A DNA stretch of 64,000 nt from Paraburkholderia sp. BL9I2N2 (GTDB taxonomy: Bacteria; Pseudomonadota; Gammaproteobacteria; Burkholderiales; Burkholderiaceae): assembly GCF_004339745.1 (NCBI RefSeq), contig NZ_SMGP01000006.1, positions 1-64,000 of the forward strand. Reading direction: 5' to 3'. Positions 16,380-24,770 of this stretch are shown piece by piece (the first letter of the stretch is position 1; each line of letters starts with the position of its first letter). Position numbers and translations under genes: made by a program. The notes below the pieces were generated by a model that was given only the letters and a program-made list of their open reading frames with translations, was not told the DNA's origin and searched no databases.

Positions 16380-18074
16380 TCAGACGGAAGGTAGGGCATA
16401 TTCGGCGGAATGTGCCGTCGCGTTGACAGGTGTGCCGAGCAAAGCCAGGCTTTCGCGCACCAGACGGTTTGCATCGATCGCGGGACCATCATGGACGATC
16501 ATCCGGTCGGGCCGGACCACGGCTGCCCAGCCGAACGGCACGGCACGCGGAAGGAACACGCCGTCCAGGTCCTCCCAGCTACCGCGTTGCGCCAGATGCA
16601 GCCGCTGCCCGCGATGCGCGATCTGGACCACAGCGCCACCAGCAGCGGCGAACGCCGCAGCCGTACAGGCGTCGAGTACTGTGCCCGCGTCGTGGCCGAA
16701 CCCGATCAGCGCGAGACCCGTGCCGAGTATGTCGTCGCTCAGACACGTTGTGCCATCCGGGCCGCGCACCCAGCCCTGAGGAATGACTGCGCCGCGAGTG
16801 AGCCTGCTATGCGTGTGGCCTCCGACGAACAGCCCGCGTCGGAAAGTGTGTTTCGGCTTGACTTCCAGTTCCTCGAAATACGCGCGCATCTGCGGCACGC
16901 GCCGTGTGGTACGCAAGAGGCCATGGATGACTAAAGCGGTAACGCGATTACGCGGCATCACAAGCTTCCCCATGAACCTGGCGAATTTGATCATCGCTTT
17001 CACATGAGGGCGGCGTTCCTGATCGTAGGTCTCGAGAACCTGCGGCGCAGTGCGACCGTGAATGGTCCATGCGAGTTTCCAGCATAGATTTGCCGCGTCG
17101 CGCAGCCCGGCGACCAGTCCCTGCCCGGCGAACGGCGGTGTGATATGCGCAGCATCGCCCACCAGAAAGACGCGCCCGCGGTTGAACGCGCTCGCCGTCC
17201 TCGCGTGGGAACGGTAGACTGCCTTGCGTTCAATGATCATGTCGTCTACGTTCCCCCACGGTGCAAGCAACTCTCGAATACGCACATCGGATTCCATTTC
17301 CTCGCGGGTCTCCCCGGGCCGGAGCATGAACTCCCAGCGCTCACGCTCGCCGGGCGCAGTCATATGCGGAGTCGGCCGGCGGTGGTCGCAGATGAACTCG
17401 ACATGATCGATGGGGTGTGGAACCTTGCGCGCGTCGACAATCAGCCAGTCTTCGGTAAAGGACTTGCCTTTAAATTCCAGCCCGATCAGTTGACGCACCA
17501 GTGAACTGGCGCCATCGGCACCGACAAGGTACCGGGCTGCTACCGAATGGGTCTGTCCCTGCCCCAGGTCCAGTGATGCAACGACCGACTCCTTTCCCGA
17601 TTCAAAACCGGCAAGCGAGATGCCAAGCGCAACCTGCACATGGTTATACGTCTTTAGCCGGTTGCGCAGGCAACGCTCCAGTTCTGGCTGATAGAACGTC
17701 ACGAGCTTGGGGTGTCCGTCCAGGCTGCCCAGCGTGTTGCCCTTGCCGAACTCGCCGAGCGTTGGCGATCTCATTCGCACATACGGTATCGCCACCGTCT
17801 CGAAATCGCCCTCGTTCACACCGGCCAGCTGCAGGATGCGCAGCGCTTCGTTATCCAGAGCAATGGCGCGGGGTGCCATGAAGATATCAGTCGCTTTGTC
17901 GATAACCAGAACACGAACACCGTAACGCGCCAGCAGGTTGCTCACCGCCGCGCCGACGGGGCCCAGGCCGACCACCAGCACGTCGACGGTTGACGGCAAG
18001 CCCCCGATAGTCGGCTGTAGCGAATCGCAACCGACAGCGGCCCGATCATTCATCTGTGCGCCTGTCTCCACCAT
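16380..18074 (-). CDS. FAD-dependent aromatic monooxygenase, MhpA-like
   Basis: A ~564-residue group A flavoprotein hydroxylase like 3-(3-hydroxyphenyl)propionate hydroxylase (MhpA). The motifs are the FAD-binding GLGPVG-x-A near the N-terminus (VDVLVVGLGPVGAA), the ring-binding VGADGASSLVR, and the GD motif FLVGDAAHITPPFAGQG. It hydroxylates a phenolic ring with NAD(P)H and O2, feeding the dioxygenase next in the operon. The open frame reaches 18110, but the promoter predicted at 18119-18147 would put the transcript start at about that codon. The starts at 18074 or 18053 (MNDRAAVG) are therefore more likely. It is the first gene of the operon. The physiological substrate could be any hydroxyphenyl acid. 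Confidence 0.85.
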   Translation of the reverse strand: MVETGAQMNDRAAVGCDSLQPTIGGLPSTVDVLVVGLGPVGAAVSNLLARYGVRVLVIDKATDIFMAPRAIALDNEALRILQLAGVNEGDFETVAIPYVRMRSPTLGEFGKGNTLGSLDGHPKLVTFYQPELERCLRNRLKTYNHVQVALGISLAGFESGKESVVASLDLGQGQTHSVAARYLVGADGASSLVRQLIGLEFKGKSFTEDWLIVDARKVPHPIDHVEFICDHRRPTPHMTAPGERERWEFMLRPGETREEMESDVRIRELLAPWGNVDDMIIERKAVYRSHARTASAFNRGRVFLVGDAAHITPPFAGQGLVAGLRDAANLCWKLAWTIHGRTAPQVLETYDQERRPHVKAMIKFARFMGKLVMPRNRVTALVIHGLLRTTRRVPQMRAYFEELEVKPKHTFRRGLFVGGHTHSRLTRGAVIPQGWVRGPDGTTCLSDDILGTGLALIGFGHDAGTVLDACTAAAFAAAGGAVVQIAHRGQRLHLAQRGSWEDLDGVFLPRAVPFGWAAVVRPDRMIVHDGPAIDANRLVRESLALLGTPVNATAHSAEYALPSV

Positions 18075-18118
18075 GACTCCGTATCCGTTGATCTTATGGT
18101 TTCTCTGCATTTATCGAC

Positions 18119-18169
18119 ATTAAACTCATGCATGAGTAAATTGTCAATCATGAGGTTTACCTCTATACT
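18119..18169. promoter_or_regulatory. Back-to-back promoters and operator, mhpA-like operon / TetR1
   Basis: On the plus strand TTGTCA (18141-18146), 17 bases, TATACT (18164-18169) drives TetR1. On the minus strand TTGACA (18147-18142), 17 bases, TTTAAT (18124-18119) drives the catabolic operon. The -35 boxes overlap almost completely. A perfect 14-bp palindrome ACTCATGCATGAGT (18124-18137) fills the spacer of the minus-strand promoter. A TetR dimer bound here would block the operon and probably TetR1 itself. Confidence 0.72.
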
Positions 18170-18196
18170 CGGATTTCCATATCCGTCCGACCTCTC

Positions 18197-18952
18197 ATGC
18201 CGAACCCACCTACTCGCCGCCCGGGCAAGCACCCCATTCAGGCGGCGCCGACGACGTCTGCGGACGTCCCGGCAGCACGCGAACCGCGCGGCGCCCGCCG
18301 CAAACGCGAGACGCGCGCGCGATTACTCGAAGCGGCACTCAGACTCATGGCCGAAAAAGGGATGGAGGGCGCCGCCATCAACGAAATCACCGAAGCAGCG
18401 GATGTGGGTTTCGGCTCGTTCTACAACCATTTCGAGTCGAAGGAAGCGATTTACGCCGCGTTGACAGACTGGGTATTCGAGGATTTTGCGGACGAGGTGG
18501 ACCGCGCGATCGGCGGCCTGTCGGACCCCGCTCAGGTGATGTCCGTATCGGTGCGCCACACGCTCCTGCGTGCGCGGCGAGAGCCAATTTGGGGGGAGTT
18601 CCTCATCCGCGAGAGTTTCGCCGCGCGTAATCTCAACCGGGGTCTCGGTCCCCGGTTGCTAAGGGATATCAGGCGAGGTATCGCAGCGAAGCGCTTTGTG
18701 ATCGCCGACCCGCTCATGAGCTTCATTTCGGCTGGCGGCATGATCCTGACGGCGATCGCCGTGGAGCTCCGTTTCGCTATTGCGGGCGGGTTGCAGGCCA
18801 GTGCGCTCAGGGACTTCGGGTTCAGCGGCGAAAATGTTCCAGAGCGCACCGCCGCGATTCTGCTGCAATTGATGGGACTCCCACGTTCGGAGGCGGAGGA
18901 AATCGCTCACCGGCCTTTGCCTGGAGTGGTATTGCCAAACCAGGGGATTTGA
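18197..18952 (+). CDS. TetR-family transcriptional regulator (TetR1)
   Basis: A 251-residue TetR regulator. After a basic, Pro-rich leader of ~30 residues the HTH reads RARLLEAALRLMAEKGMEG, INEITEAADVGFGSFYNHFESKE; the C-terminal ligand domain follows. It closely resembles TetR2 at 20336 over the whole length, for example VSVRHTLLRARREP and RDIRRGIAAKRF. It is divergent from the aromatic catabolic operon and shares its promoter region, so it most likely represses that operon until a pathway compound binds. Confidence 0.9.
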   Translation: MPNPPTRRPGKHPIQAAPTTSADVPAAREPRGARRKRETRARLLEAALRLMAEKGMEGAAINEITEAADVGFGSFYNHFESKEAIYAALTDWVFEDFADEVDRAIGGLSDPAQVMSVSVRHTLLRARREPIWGEFLIRESFAARNLNRGLGPRLLRDIRRGIAAKRFVIADPLMSFISAGGMILTAIAVELRFAIAGGLQASALRDFGFSGENVPERTAAILLQLMGLPRSEAEEIAHRPLPGVVLPNQGI

Positions 18953-19052
18953 AGAGCTACACGGTCAGTTTCCAATTCCACATTGCGCGGGCGCCGGACC
19001 CATTCGTCCACAAGACCCGCGACGGATTCGAAGCAATCAACGGAGCTCCACC

Positions 19053-20195
19053 ATGCGCCAATCTGCCATCGTCGCCCTGGTCAATCAGTATTGCGAGGCT
19101 CCCGCGCGGTTCAGTTATGTAGAGCGGCCACAACCGCCCTTGCCGACACACAGCGTCGAAATCGCCGTGTCCGCTGTTTCAGTCAATCCCTTAGATTTGC
19201 TGATGGCAAGCGGTTACGGCCGACGCATATTCGGACTCGGCGCAGGCGGTCGTCTGCCATTGCAGCTTGGACGGGACGGCAGCGGCGTTGTGACGCGAGT
19301 CGGTACGCGGGTGTGCCATCTACAACCGGGAATGGCCGTGTGGTTCGGGTTGCCACCCTTTCGACGTGGCAGCTATGCCACTCATATCCAGATTGACAGC
19401 GCACTGGCAAGTCCGGCCCCGGCGGAACTAACCGCAACGCAATCCGCGAGTCTGCCGTATGCGGGGGTCACCGCACTTCGCCTGCTCGAGGCGGCGGGAC
19501 TCGACGAGCGACAGGCCAGAGGACGCCGCGTCTTTATTCACGGCGCGAGCGGCGGAATTGGCCTGGTCCTGCTGGACCTGTTGCACGCATGGGGCGCTAC
19601 CGTTTTCGTCAGTGCGGCGCCGGCCGTGTTCGACGCGTTGAAGGGGCGCGCGCCGTGCACCTGCTTCAACTCGCGAACCGACGAAATCATGCGCGGCATC
19701 GCGGAATGCGACACCCTGCTCGATCTCGTTGCGTCGCATGATGCCCGTTTTTCCATTGAGCGTCGCTTCATCGAGACATTGCCTGCTGGGGGGCGCTACG
19801 CAACACCTGTCACGCCGGTGCCGGACATCGTCGACGAGACAGGGCTGGTGTCGGGGCTGGTCCGCAGTGGTCTCTACAGGCACCAGGCGATGCGCGCCGC
19901 AGCGCGGCGCGAAATTGATTATCGCTGGGTGTTTTTCAAGCCGGGTGCCGCCAGGCTTGACGCTCTGGCAACCTCGATTTCACGCGGCTTCCTGTCGACG
20001 CCCCCTCTGAGCACCTATGGCTTCCGAGCGCTGAGTGCGGCCCATGACGCTGCGCGACAATCCCCACACCTTGGCAAAATCGTCGTGCAAGTGTCCGCAG
20101 GTGGATCGGAGCCGATATTCTCGTCCAACGTCAATGGCGCCCGGGCCTCGCGAATCCCACCACGCGTGATTGCTGACGGTGCAGAGAGGCAATGA
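19053..20195 (+). CDS. Zinc-independent MDR oxidoreductase (quinone reductase-like)
   Basis: A 380-residue medium-chain dehydrogenase/reductase. The GroES-like N-terminal domain (VSAVSVNPLDLLMASGYG, LGRDGSGVVTRVG) is followed by a Rossmann fold with VFIHGASGGIGLVLLDLL. The zinc ligands of alcohol dehydrogenases are not seen, so it is probably an NADPH:quinone or enone reductase (RTN4IP1-like). GGAG precedes the ATG. The gene lies between the two TetR paralogs in the same direction. The long C-terminal tail after about residue 350 is not typical of the family and may be unstructured. Confidence 0.82.
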   Translation: MRQSAIVALVNQYCEAPARFSYVERPQPPLPTHSVEIAVSAVSVNPLDLLMASGYGRRIFGLGAGGRLPLQLGRDGSGVVTRVGTRVCHLQPGMAVWFGLPPFRRGSYATHIQIDSALASPAPAELTATQSASLPYAGVTALRLLEAAGLDERQARGRRVFIHGASGGIGLVLLDLLHAWGATVFVSAAPAVFDALKGRAPCTCFNSRTDEIMRGIAECDTLLDLVASHDARFSIERRFIETLPAGGRYATPVTPVPDIVDETGLVSGLVRSGLYRHQAMRAAARREIDYRWVFFKPGAARLDALATSISRGFLSTPPLSTYGFRALSAAHDAARQSPHLGKIVVQVSAGGSEPIFSSNVNGARASRIPPRVIADGAERQ

Positions 20196-20262
20196 CGCGG
20201 TACGACGTAGTGCTGAAGCTTCAACACGCACTTCTACGTTCATGGCCGGCGAGAGGAGTTTT

Positions 20263-20309
20263 CACTCAAAAGTGCTTACCTTGTCAGCCATGACGTTAGA
20301 ATCTACACT
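20263..20309 (+). promoter_or_regulatory. TetR2 promoter with upstream dyad
   Basis: TTGTCA (20281-20286), 17 bases, TACACT (20304-20309). Upstream is a short dyad CACT-CAAA-AGTG (20263-20274). The spacing between the dyad and the -35 box is the same as at TetR1, but here no gene reads out on the minus strand and that promoter half has decayed. Confidence 0.6.
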
Positions 20310-20335
20310 TCTGTCTCCTTGCACCTCCAGTTACC

Positions 20336-21091
20336 ATGCAGAAATCTCCTATTCGGCGAACAGTCAAGCGTCCCGCCGCGGCTGCTGCGGCGCCCTCTGC
20401 CCCGGGCACGGAAGAGCGTGAGCCACGCGGTGCCCGCCGAAAACGCGAAACCCGCGCCCGGCTACTCGAAGCCGCCCTCAACCTGATGGCGCAAAAAGGG
20501 ATGGAAGGCGTCGCCATCAACGAAATCACCGAAGCCGCGGATGTCGGTTTCGGCTCGTTTTACAACCACTTCGAGTCCAAAGAGGCGATTCATGCGGCAC
20601 TCACGGACCAGGTTTTCGAAGATTTCGCCGACACCCTGGAACGCCTTGCCGGTGACCTCTCCGATCCAGCGGAAGTCATCTCCGTCAGTGTGCGCCATAC
20701 GCTGCTGCGCGCACGCCGGGAACCCGTATGGGGGCAGTTCCTGATTCGCGAAGGTCTCTCCCCGCATGCACTGAACCGTGGTCTCGGTCAGCGGCTTTCG
20801 CGGGACATCCGCAAAGGCATCGCTGCCAAACGTTTCTCCATTGCCGATCCGTTGATGGCGCTCCTTTCGGTGGGCGGCACGGTACTGGCTGCCATCGCGG
20901 TCGATTTGTACGGCGACGCTCCGATCGGCCCGGAGATTAGCGCGCTGGGCGAGCTCGGATTACGCAGCAAGGACTTCCCGGAGCGAGCGGCGACGGCGCT
21001 GCTGCAAACGCTCGGCATCGGACGTGCGGAAGCGAACAGGATCGCACGCCGGCCATTGCCCGTGGTGGAGTCGCAGCTGAATGCCGATTGA
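20336..21091 (+). CDS. TetR-family transcriptional regulator (TetR2, paralog of TetR1)
   Basis: A 251-residue TetR regulator, same length as TetR1 and nearly identical in the DNA-binding part (RETRARLLEAALNLMAQKG, EITEAADVGFGSFYNHFESK). The recognition helices of the two paralogs are the same in sequence, so they probably bind the same operators. The ligand domains differ more, which would let two inducers act on one set of targets. It follows the MDR gene by 140 bp with its own promoter. Confidence 0.9.
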   Translation: MQKSPIRRTVKRPAAAAAAPSAPGTEEREPRGARRKRETRARLLEAALNLMAQKGMEGVAINEITEAADVGFGSFYNHFESKEAIHAALTDQVFEDFADTLERLAGDLSDPAEVISVSVRHTLLRARREPVWGQFLIREGLSPHALNRGLGQRLSRDIRKGIAAKRFSIADPLMALLSVGGTVLAAIAVDLYGDAPIGPEISALGELGLRSKDFPERAATALLQTLGIGRAEANRIARRPLPVVESQLNAD

Positions 21092-21409
21092 GGCCGAGGC
21101 AGGACGATTGGCGCTGGCTAGAGTGGCTCGTTCCGCTCGTGTTGAACGAAAGCACTGAACAACGCCCGGATGTCCATCTGAAGAGACGACGCGCAACACC
21201 GGGTAGACCGCTTCCGGATTCCACTTCTGGAAAAGGCTCACACCGTCGGCATAGACTCAGCAGTCCGTGCGCGGGGGGCGCGGGCAAGGGCAGCGGTGCG
21301 CCGCAGTGCTCCGAAAACGCCCGAATGCACGCGGCTGTCTGGTCGAGGTTTTCATGTGTGAGACCGCGAAGCCGCTCACCGCATTCTCGAACGCCCGAAC
21401 CGGAACCCC

Positions 21410-22177
21410 TTACGGCCGCATATGCTGTTCGCCGGACGGCACGAAAATATAGCCGCGGCCGCGTACGGTCTGAATGATGCGTGGTGTGGACGGGTCGGTT
21501 TCGAGCATCCGGCGCAGGCGCCAAATCTTGACGTCGATGCCGCGATCGCTCGTGTCGCATTCCGGGCCATACAGAGACTGGAGCAGACGCTGGCGAGTGA
21601 GTGTGCGCATGGGCGAACTGACGAAAACCTGCAGAAGCGCAAAGTCGCCGGCGGATAAAGCGAATGCCTTGTCCGCCATGCTCAGCGTGCGCGCCTGAAA
21701 ATCCAGTACGAACCGCCCGAATCTGAACGGCGCCCGCTGTTGATGCATACCGGAAACAGGTAGCGCACGCGGGCGCCGTAGCACTGACTGAACCCGTGCC
21801 ACCAGTTCGCGCGGATCAAACGGCTTGCCGAGATAGTCGTCGGCGCCCAGTTCGAGACCGGCGATCCGATCGTTCTCATCAGCGCGGGCGGTGAGCATGA
21901 TGACCGGGATATCGTTGCCTGATGCACGCAACAAGCGCAGCGCTGCAAGTCCATCGACACCCGGCATCAGCCGATCGAGCACGACCAGGTCCGGGCGTTC
22001 GCGCTGCAGTCTGCATTCCAGCGAGCGCGCGTCGGGTTGCACGAACACCTCGAAACCCCATGTGGCCAGATAGCGGCGCAACAGATCACACAACCGGACG
22101 TCGTCGTCGACAACCAGAATTCGGGCTGGCATGGTAACGCAGCTAACGTCCGAGAACGGGTTTGCGACCATGGGCAA
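21410..22177 (-). CDS. OmpR/PhoB-family response regulator (orphan)
   Basis: A 255-residue two-domain response regulator. The receiver domain has the acidic pair in ILVVDDDVRLCDLL, the phospho-acceptor Asp in LVVLDRLMPGVDG and the Lys in GKPFDPREL. The C-terminal winged-helix domain contains DFALLQVFVSSPMRTLTRQRLL and TVRGRGYIFVPSG. It is OmpR-like. The start is uncertain: codons at 22177, 22171 (AAGG upstream) and 22132 are all possible. No histidine kinase gene is adjacent, so its partner is unknown. Confidence 0.85.
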   Translation of the reverse strand: MPMVANPFSDVSCVTMPARILVVDDDVRLCDLLRRYLATWGFEVFVQPDARSLECRLQRERPDLVVLDRLMPGVDGLAALRLLRASGNDIPVIMLTARADENDRIAGLELGADDYLGKPFDPRELVARVQSVLRRPRALPVSGMHQQRAPFRFGRFVLDFQARTLSMADKAFALSAGDFALLQVFVSSPMRTLTRQRLLQSLYGPECDTSDRGIDVKIWRLRRMLETDPSTPRIIQTVRGRGYIFVPSGEQHMRP

Positions 22178-22219
22178 CCTTCAGGGTAATGGGCGAGGCG
22201 GCATGGTACCGACTAGAAC

Positions 22220-22253
22220 GGCCCCCGGCTGCTCGACGACTGGAGCCGGGGCC
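22220..22253. terminator. Strong GC hairpin downstream of the DUF3443 gene
   Basis: GGCCCCCGGCT and AGCCGGGGCC pair over ten bases with one bulged C. It lies between the DUF3443 gene and the response-regulator gene on the minus strand. There is no T-tract, so it is at best a weak or Rho-assisted terminator. Confidence 0.35.
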
Positions 22254-22288
22254 GACAGTACAACTCATCATCATAAGAGCGGAAACTG

Positions 22289-23533
22289 CTATAAGCCCAC
22301 GTACGGCTTCTGCGTGCCGCCCAGCGGTGTCTGGTCATAGCCGAAATAGACACTGGTGCCGTAGAAGAACGGCAGGCCGATATCGACCGTGCCAGGAACA
22401 CCTTCGCCCGCGAGATCGTTGAACGCATAGTTGCCGCTCGCAAAGAGCGAATCGGCATTGGCGACCGCCATGGTGACCGTAGCCGACGTGCTGGTGCCTG
22501 AATAGCTCGAGACCATCACACTGCGGGTCGTGGCCGATGAAGGGCAGTAAAACGCACTGTCCGAGCACGTTGCAAGCGAGAAGTCGGTAAAGAAGTAGGC
22601 GTTCGAGCCCGAATCGAAGAAAGCGGAGCCTGAATAGCTTCCGCTAACCATGGTGCTGTTTACGTCGCCGTACGAGTTCGTCGTCAACTTCCGGGACGCC
22701 GAGTACGTGTTGTTCGACTGCGTACCGATGCCGAACGTTAGCGTGCCGGAAACCGAAGACGACCCTGCCGAGGCCGGCGTCGCCATCGCCAGAACGACAC
22801 CGTTGTTGTCGGTGGAGAACTTCGTGACCGGATTGGTCACCTGGTTCGCCAGCGCAATCGTGGTTTGCGTGCAGCTGGCGCCGTTCGGGCAGCTGTAATA
22901 GGTGCTGTCGCTCGCGTCTTCTACACAGGAGGTGCCGCAGTCGTAGGGTGTCACGCCAATGCCGAGAATTCCGTTCGCGCCGATTGCGCTCACTGTGTTC
23001 AAGGCGCCGCCGACCGACCGGTCGCTACAACTGCTGGGCGCGGACGACGACAGGTCGCCGGCAATTGCAATGGGAACGCTGCTTGCCGTTTCGCCGCCGA
23101 CCTTCACATCCGCTGTACGTACTGTTCCCCACATATACCCATCTGCGAAAAGCGAGCATTCCGCAATCTGACTGCCGCTACGGTCCGTCTCGACGCCAAG
23201 ATTGCCGAGAACCTGAGACGCCGCCGTGTTCGCGAGTCGCAAACCGTACGACATGGTATCGACCAGAACGTTGTCGATGGTCTGGCAATCGATCGTACTG
23301 CCGGGTGCGCAGACAGTGATGCTGACCGTCGGAATGTTGGCGACTCCCTCGACTCCACGAGCAACGGTTACAGCGACCTGATTGTTCGCGCTGGTCGACG
23401 AACTGCCGCTGGAACTGGAAGTACTGCTACTGCTGTCGCCGTCACCTCCACCGCCGCATCCGGCAATCGATACCGCGGCAACAAAAAGGCCGAAGGCGCT
23501 GACCGCGCGCCGGAAAGTGTTGCCTGATCGCAC
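22289..23533 (-). CDS. DUF3443 family lipoprotein
   Basis: A 414-residue exported protein. The N-terminus is a lipoprotein signal with lipobox SIAGC, followed by a Gly stretch and a Ser/Thr-rich linker, then a domain with several Cys (ITVCAPGSTIDCQTIDNVLVDT, PYDCGTSCVED). This matches DUF3443, found in Burkholderiaceae and of unknown function; the D(T/S)-containing segments recall pepsin-like folds but this is only an impression. It lies directly downstream of the DUF2844 gene on the same strand, the usual pairing. Confidence 0.85.
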   Translation of the reverse strand: MRSGNTFRRAVSAFGLFVAAVSIAGCGGGGDGDSSSSTSSSSGSSSTSANNQVAVTVARGVEGVANIPTVSITVCAPGSTIDCQTIDNVLVDTMSYGLRLANTAASQVLGNLGVETDRSGSQIAECSLFADGYMWGTVRTADVKVGGETASSVPIAIAGDLSSSAPSSCSDRSVGGALNTVSAIGANGILGIGVTPYDCGTSCVEDASDSTYYSCPNGASCTQTTIALANQVTNPVTKFSTDNNGVVLAMATPASAGSSSVSGTLTFGIGTQSNNTYSASRKLTTNSYGDVNSTMVSGSYSGSAFFDSGSNAYFFTDFSLATCSDSAFYCPSSATTRSVMVSSYSGTSTSATVTMAVANADSLFASGNYAFNDLAGEGVPGTVDIGLPFFYGTSVYFGYDQTPLGGTQKPYVGL

Positions 23534-23560
23534 AATAATTCTCCGCTTGTTGTCACTCGG

Positions 23561-24055
23561 TTACCGGATATCGCTGCCGGTCACTCCCGCCGGCAGCATC
23601 TGGGGAAGATAGGCCTGGCCGGCAAAGAAACCCATATGGCCGCCCGAGCGCACAACTAGCCCGGACTGGTCGATCCTGGCGGGCCCACGGCCGCCGTCGC
23701 GTTGCGCGCGTTGGGCCTCGACGGCGTTCGTGACCTGGGGAAGGTAGCTTCCGAACAAAGCGGCAACGTCGGGCATGCGCGGGCCACTCCAGGCAATCGC
23801 GAACACGTTGCCGTCCTGCCCGGCGTATTCATGCACGACGGTGCCCGAAGGCAAGTTCGTTTGTCTGACCGTGTAGCTCGCCGAAGCGGTCGAGCAAACG
23901 GGGAGTGACGGAGGTGCGATCGTCTCGACGGACGCGCCGACTGGAGTCGGTATAGGAGTTCCGCTGAGTGCCGCTTGAGCCGGCATCGCCGCATTCAGCA
24001 AACCAAAAGTCGCAAGTGCGACCGTCAACGTCGCACGAAGGAAATAGCTGCCCAT
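23561..24055 (-). CDS. DUF2844 domain-containing secreted protein
   Basis: A 164-residue exported protein with signal peptide MGSYFLRATLTVALATFGLL cut near AQA. The mature region has the DUF2844-type core YTVRQTNLPSGTVVHEYAG and IAWSGPRMPDVAALFG. The start at 24055 (AAAGGTAGG upstream) replaces a longer, Arg/Cys-rich frame to 24271 that looks non-coding. It is 27 bp upstream of the DUF3443 gene, so the two probably form an operon and act together at the cell surface. Function is unknown. Confidence 0.85.
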   Translation of the reverse strand: MGSYFLRATLTVALATFGLLNAAMPAQAALSGTPIPTPVGASVETIAPPSLPVCSTASASYTVRQTNLPSGTVVHEYAGQDGNVFAIAWSGPRMPDVAALFGSYLPQVTNAVEAQRAQRDGGRGPARIDQSGLVVRSGGHMGFFAGQAYLPQMLPAGVTGSDIR

Positions 24056-24204
24056 GAAAAACCTACCTTTCTTCAAAATATCGTTATCGCCGAAGTGAGG
24101 CTCGAGCCGTGATGTCACCATAGCGCTCGTCGTCGACCGCAGTGCCCGCCAGCATCTGCGAACTGGACGAGAATCCTGCAAACCGCAAACGCATCCCCCT
24201 TGTC

Positions 24205-24525
24205 TCAGATCCCCTGCAACGTGACATCGCCCAATACACCGAGAATCAGCCCCGTCAGACGCCCGCACCATGCCGCGTAATGCGCGCCATCATGGCCGAG
24301 CAACCCTGCGCGGCGTGCCACGAAACAACTGCACAGCGATGGCACGAACAGCGCGGCCAGCGCCGCCACACATGTCGCCGTCGCCAGTTCGAAAGCTGGC
24401 GGGAACGGCGCTAGCTGCCGTATGTCGGGTAGGAAATAGCACACGGCATCCATTGCACAGCAGGCGATCACCCAACTGCCGAGGACGTTGCCTATGAATC
24501 GGTCTCTATGTGTTGCCACGCTCAT
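24205..24525 (-). CDS. Small inner-membrane protein of unknown function
   Basis: A 106-residue protein starting MSVATHRDRF with GGAAAGG upstream. About three hydrophobic segments are visible (VLGSWVIACCAMDAVCYFL, ATCVAALAALFVPSLCSCF, LTGLILGVLGDVTL). I recognise no family. Its promoter (24602-24630) carries the TetR1/TetR2-type operator, so it is probably part of the same regulon as the aromatic catabolic operon. Confidence 0.6.
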   Translation of the reverse strand: MSVATHRDRFIGNVLGSWVIACCAMDAVCYFLPDIRQLAPFPPAFELATATCVAALAALFVPSLCSCFVARRAGLLGHDGAHYAAWCGRLTGLILGVLGDVTLQGI

Positions 24526-24601
24526 GGCCCTTTCCTTCAGTTGCAATCCCGGCGAGACGTGCTTGCGGTTGGCCGAAACGGCCACGTTGTCTTTCGCCGA
24601 T

Positions 24602-24652
24602 ATTTAACTCGTTAGTGAGATATTTGTCAACTATGAGTTTTATATCCAGTCT
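24602..24652 (-). promoter_or_regulatory. TetR-type operator and promoter for the small membrane protein
   Basis: On the minus strand TTGACA (24630-24625), 17 bases, TTAAAT (24607-24602). The spacer carries an ACTC-N6-GAG dyad in exactly the register of the TetR1 palindrome. The plus-strand half keeps TTGTCA (24624-24629) but its -10 position reads CAGTCT, so only the minus promoter looks functional. Confidence 0.6.
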
Positions 24653-24684
24653 CTCGTATCGGCGTACCGCCGAGGTGGGGAACA

Positions 24685-24770
24685 CCGTGATTTTTTGTAC
24701 CGGTTACCGGTTAGAGCGGCCTATGTGAGACAAGGCATAGCGGTTCACGCCTAGAATAATTTTCAATCAA
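24685..24770 (+). repeat. 86-bp non-coding repeat, copy 2 (orphan)
   Basis: Second copy of the segment at 1355-1440, same orientation and length, about two-thirds identical. It contains tandem TACCGGT heptamers (24698-24711 approx.) and GACAAG-N17-TAGAAT. No gene follows on the plus strand: 24771-25109 shows nothing coding before the porin end. It may be a relic of a second recombinase element. Confidence 0.5.

Noticed and set aside
15511..16779. 422-residue open frame antisense to the dioxygenase and hydroxylase genes
   Set aside because: A shadow of two well-supported genes; composition is Arg/His-rich without a recognisable fold.
1355..24770. Calling 1.4-24.7 kb a genomic island bounded by attachment sites
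   Set aside because: The two 86-bp copies are too diverged for recent att duplication, and there is no tRNA target; kept only as a finding.
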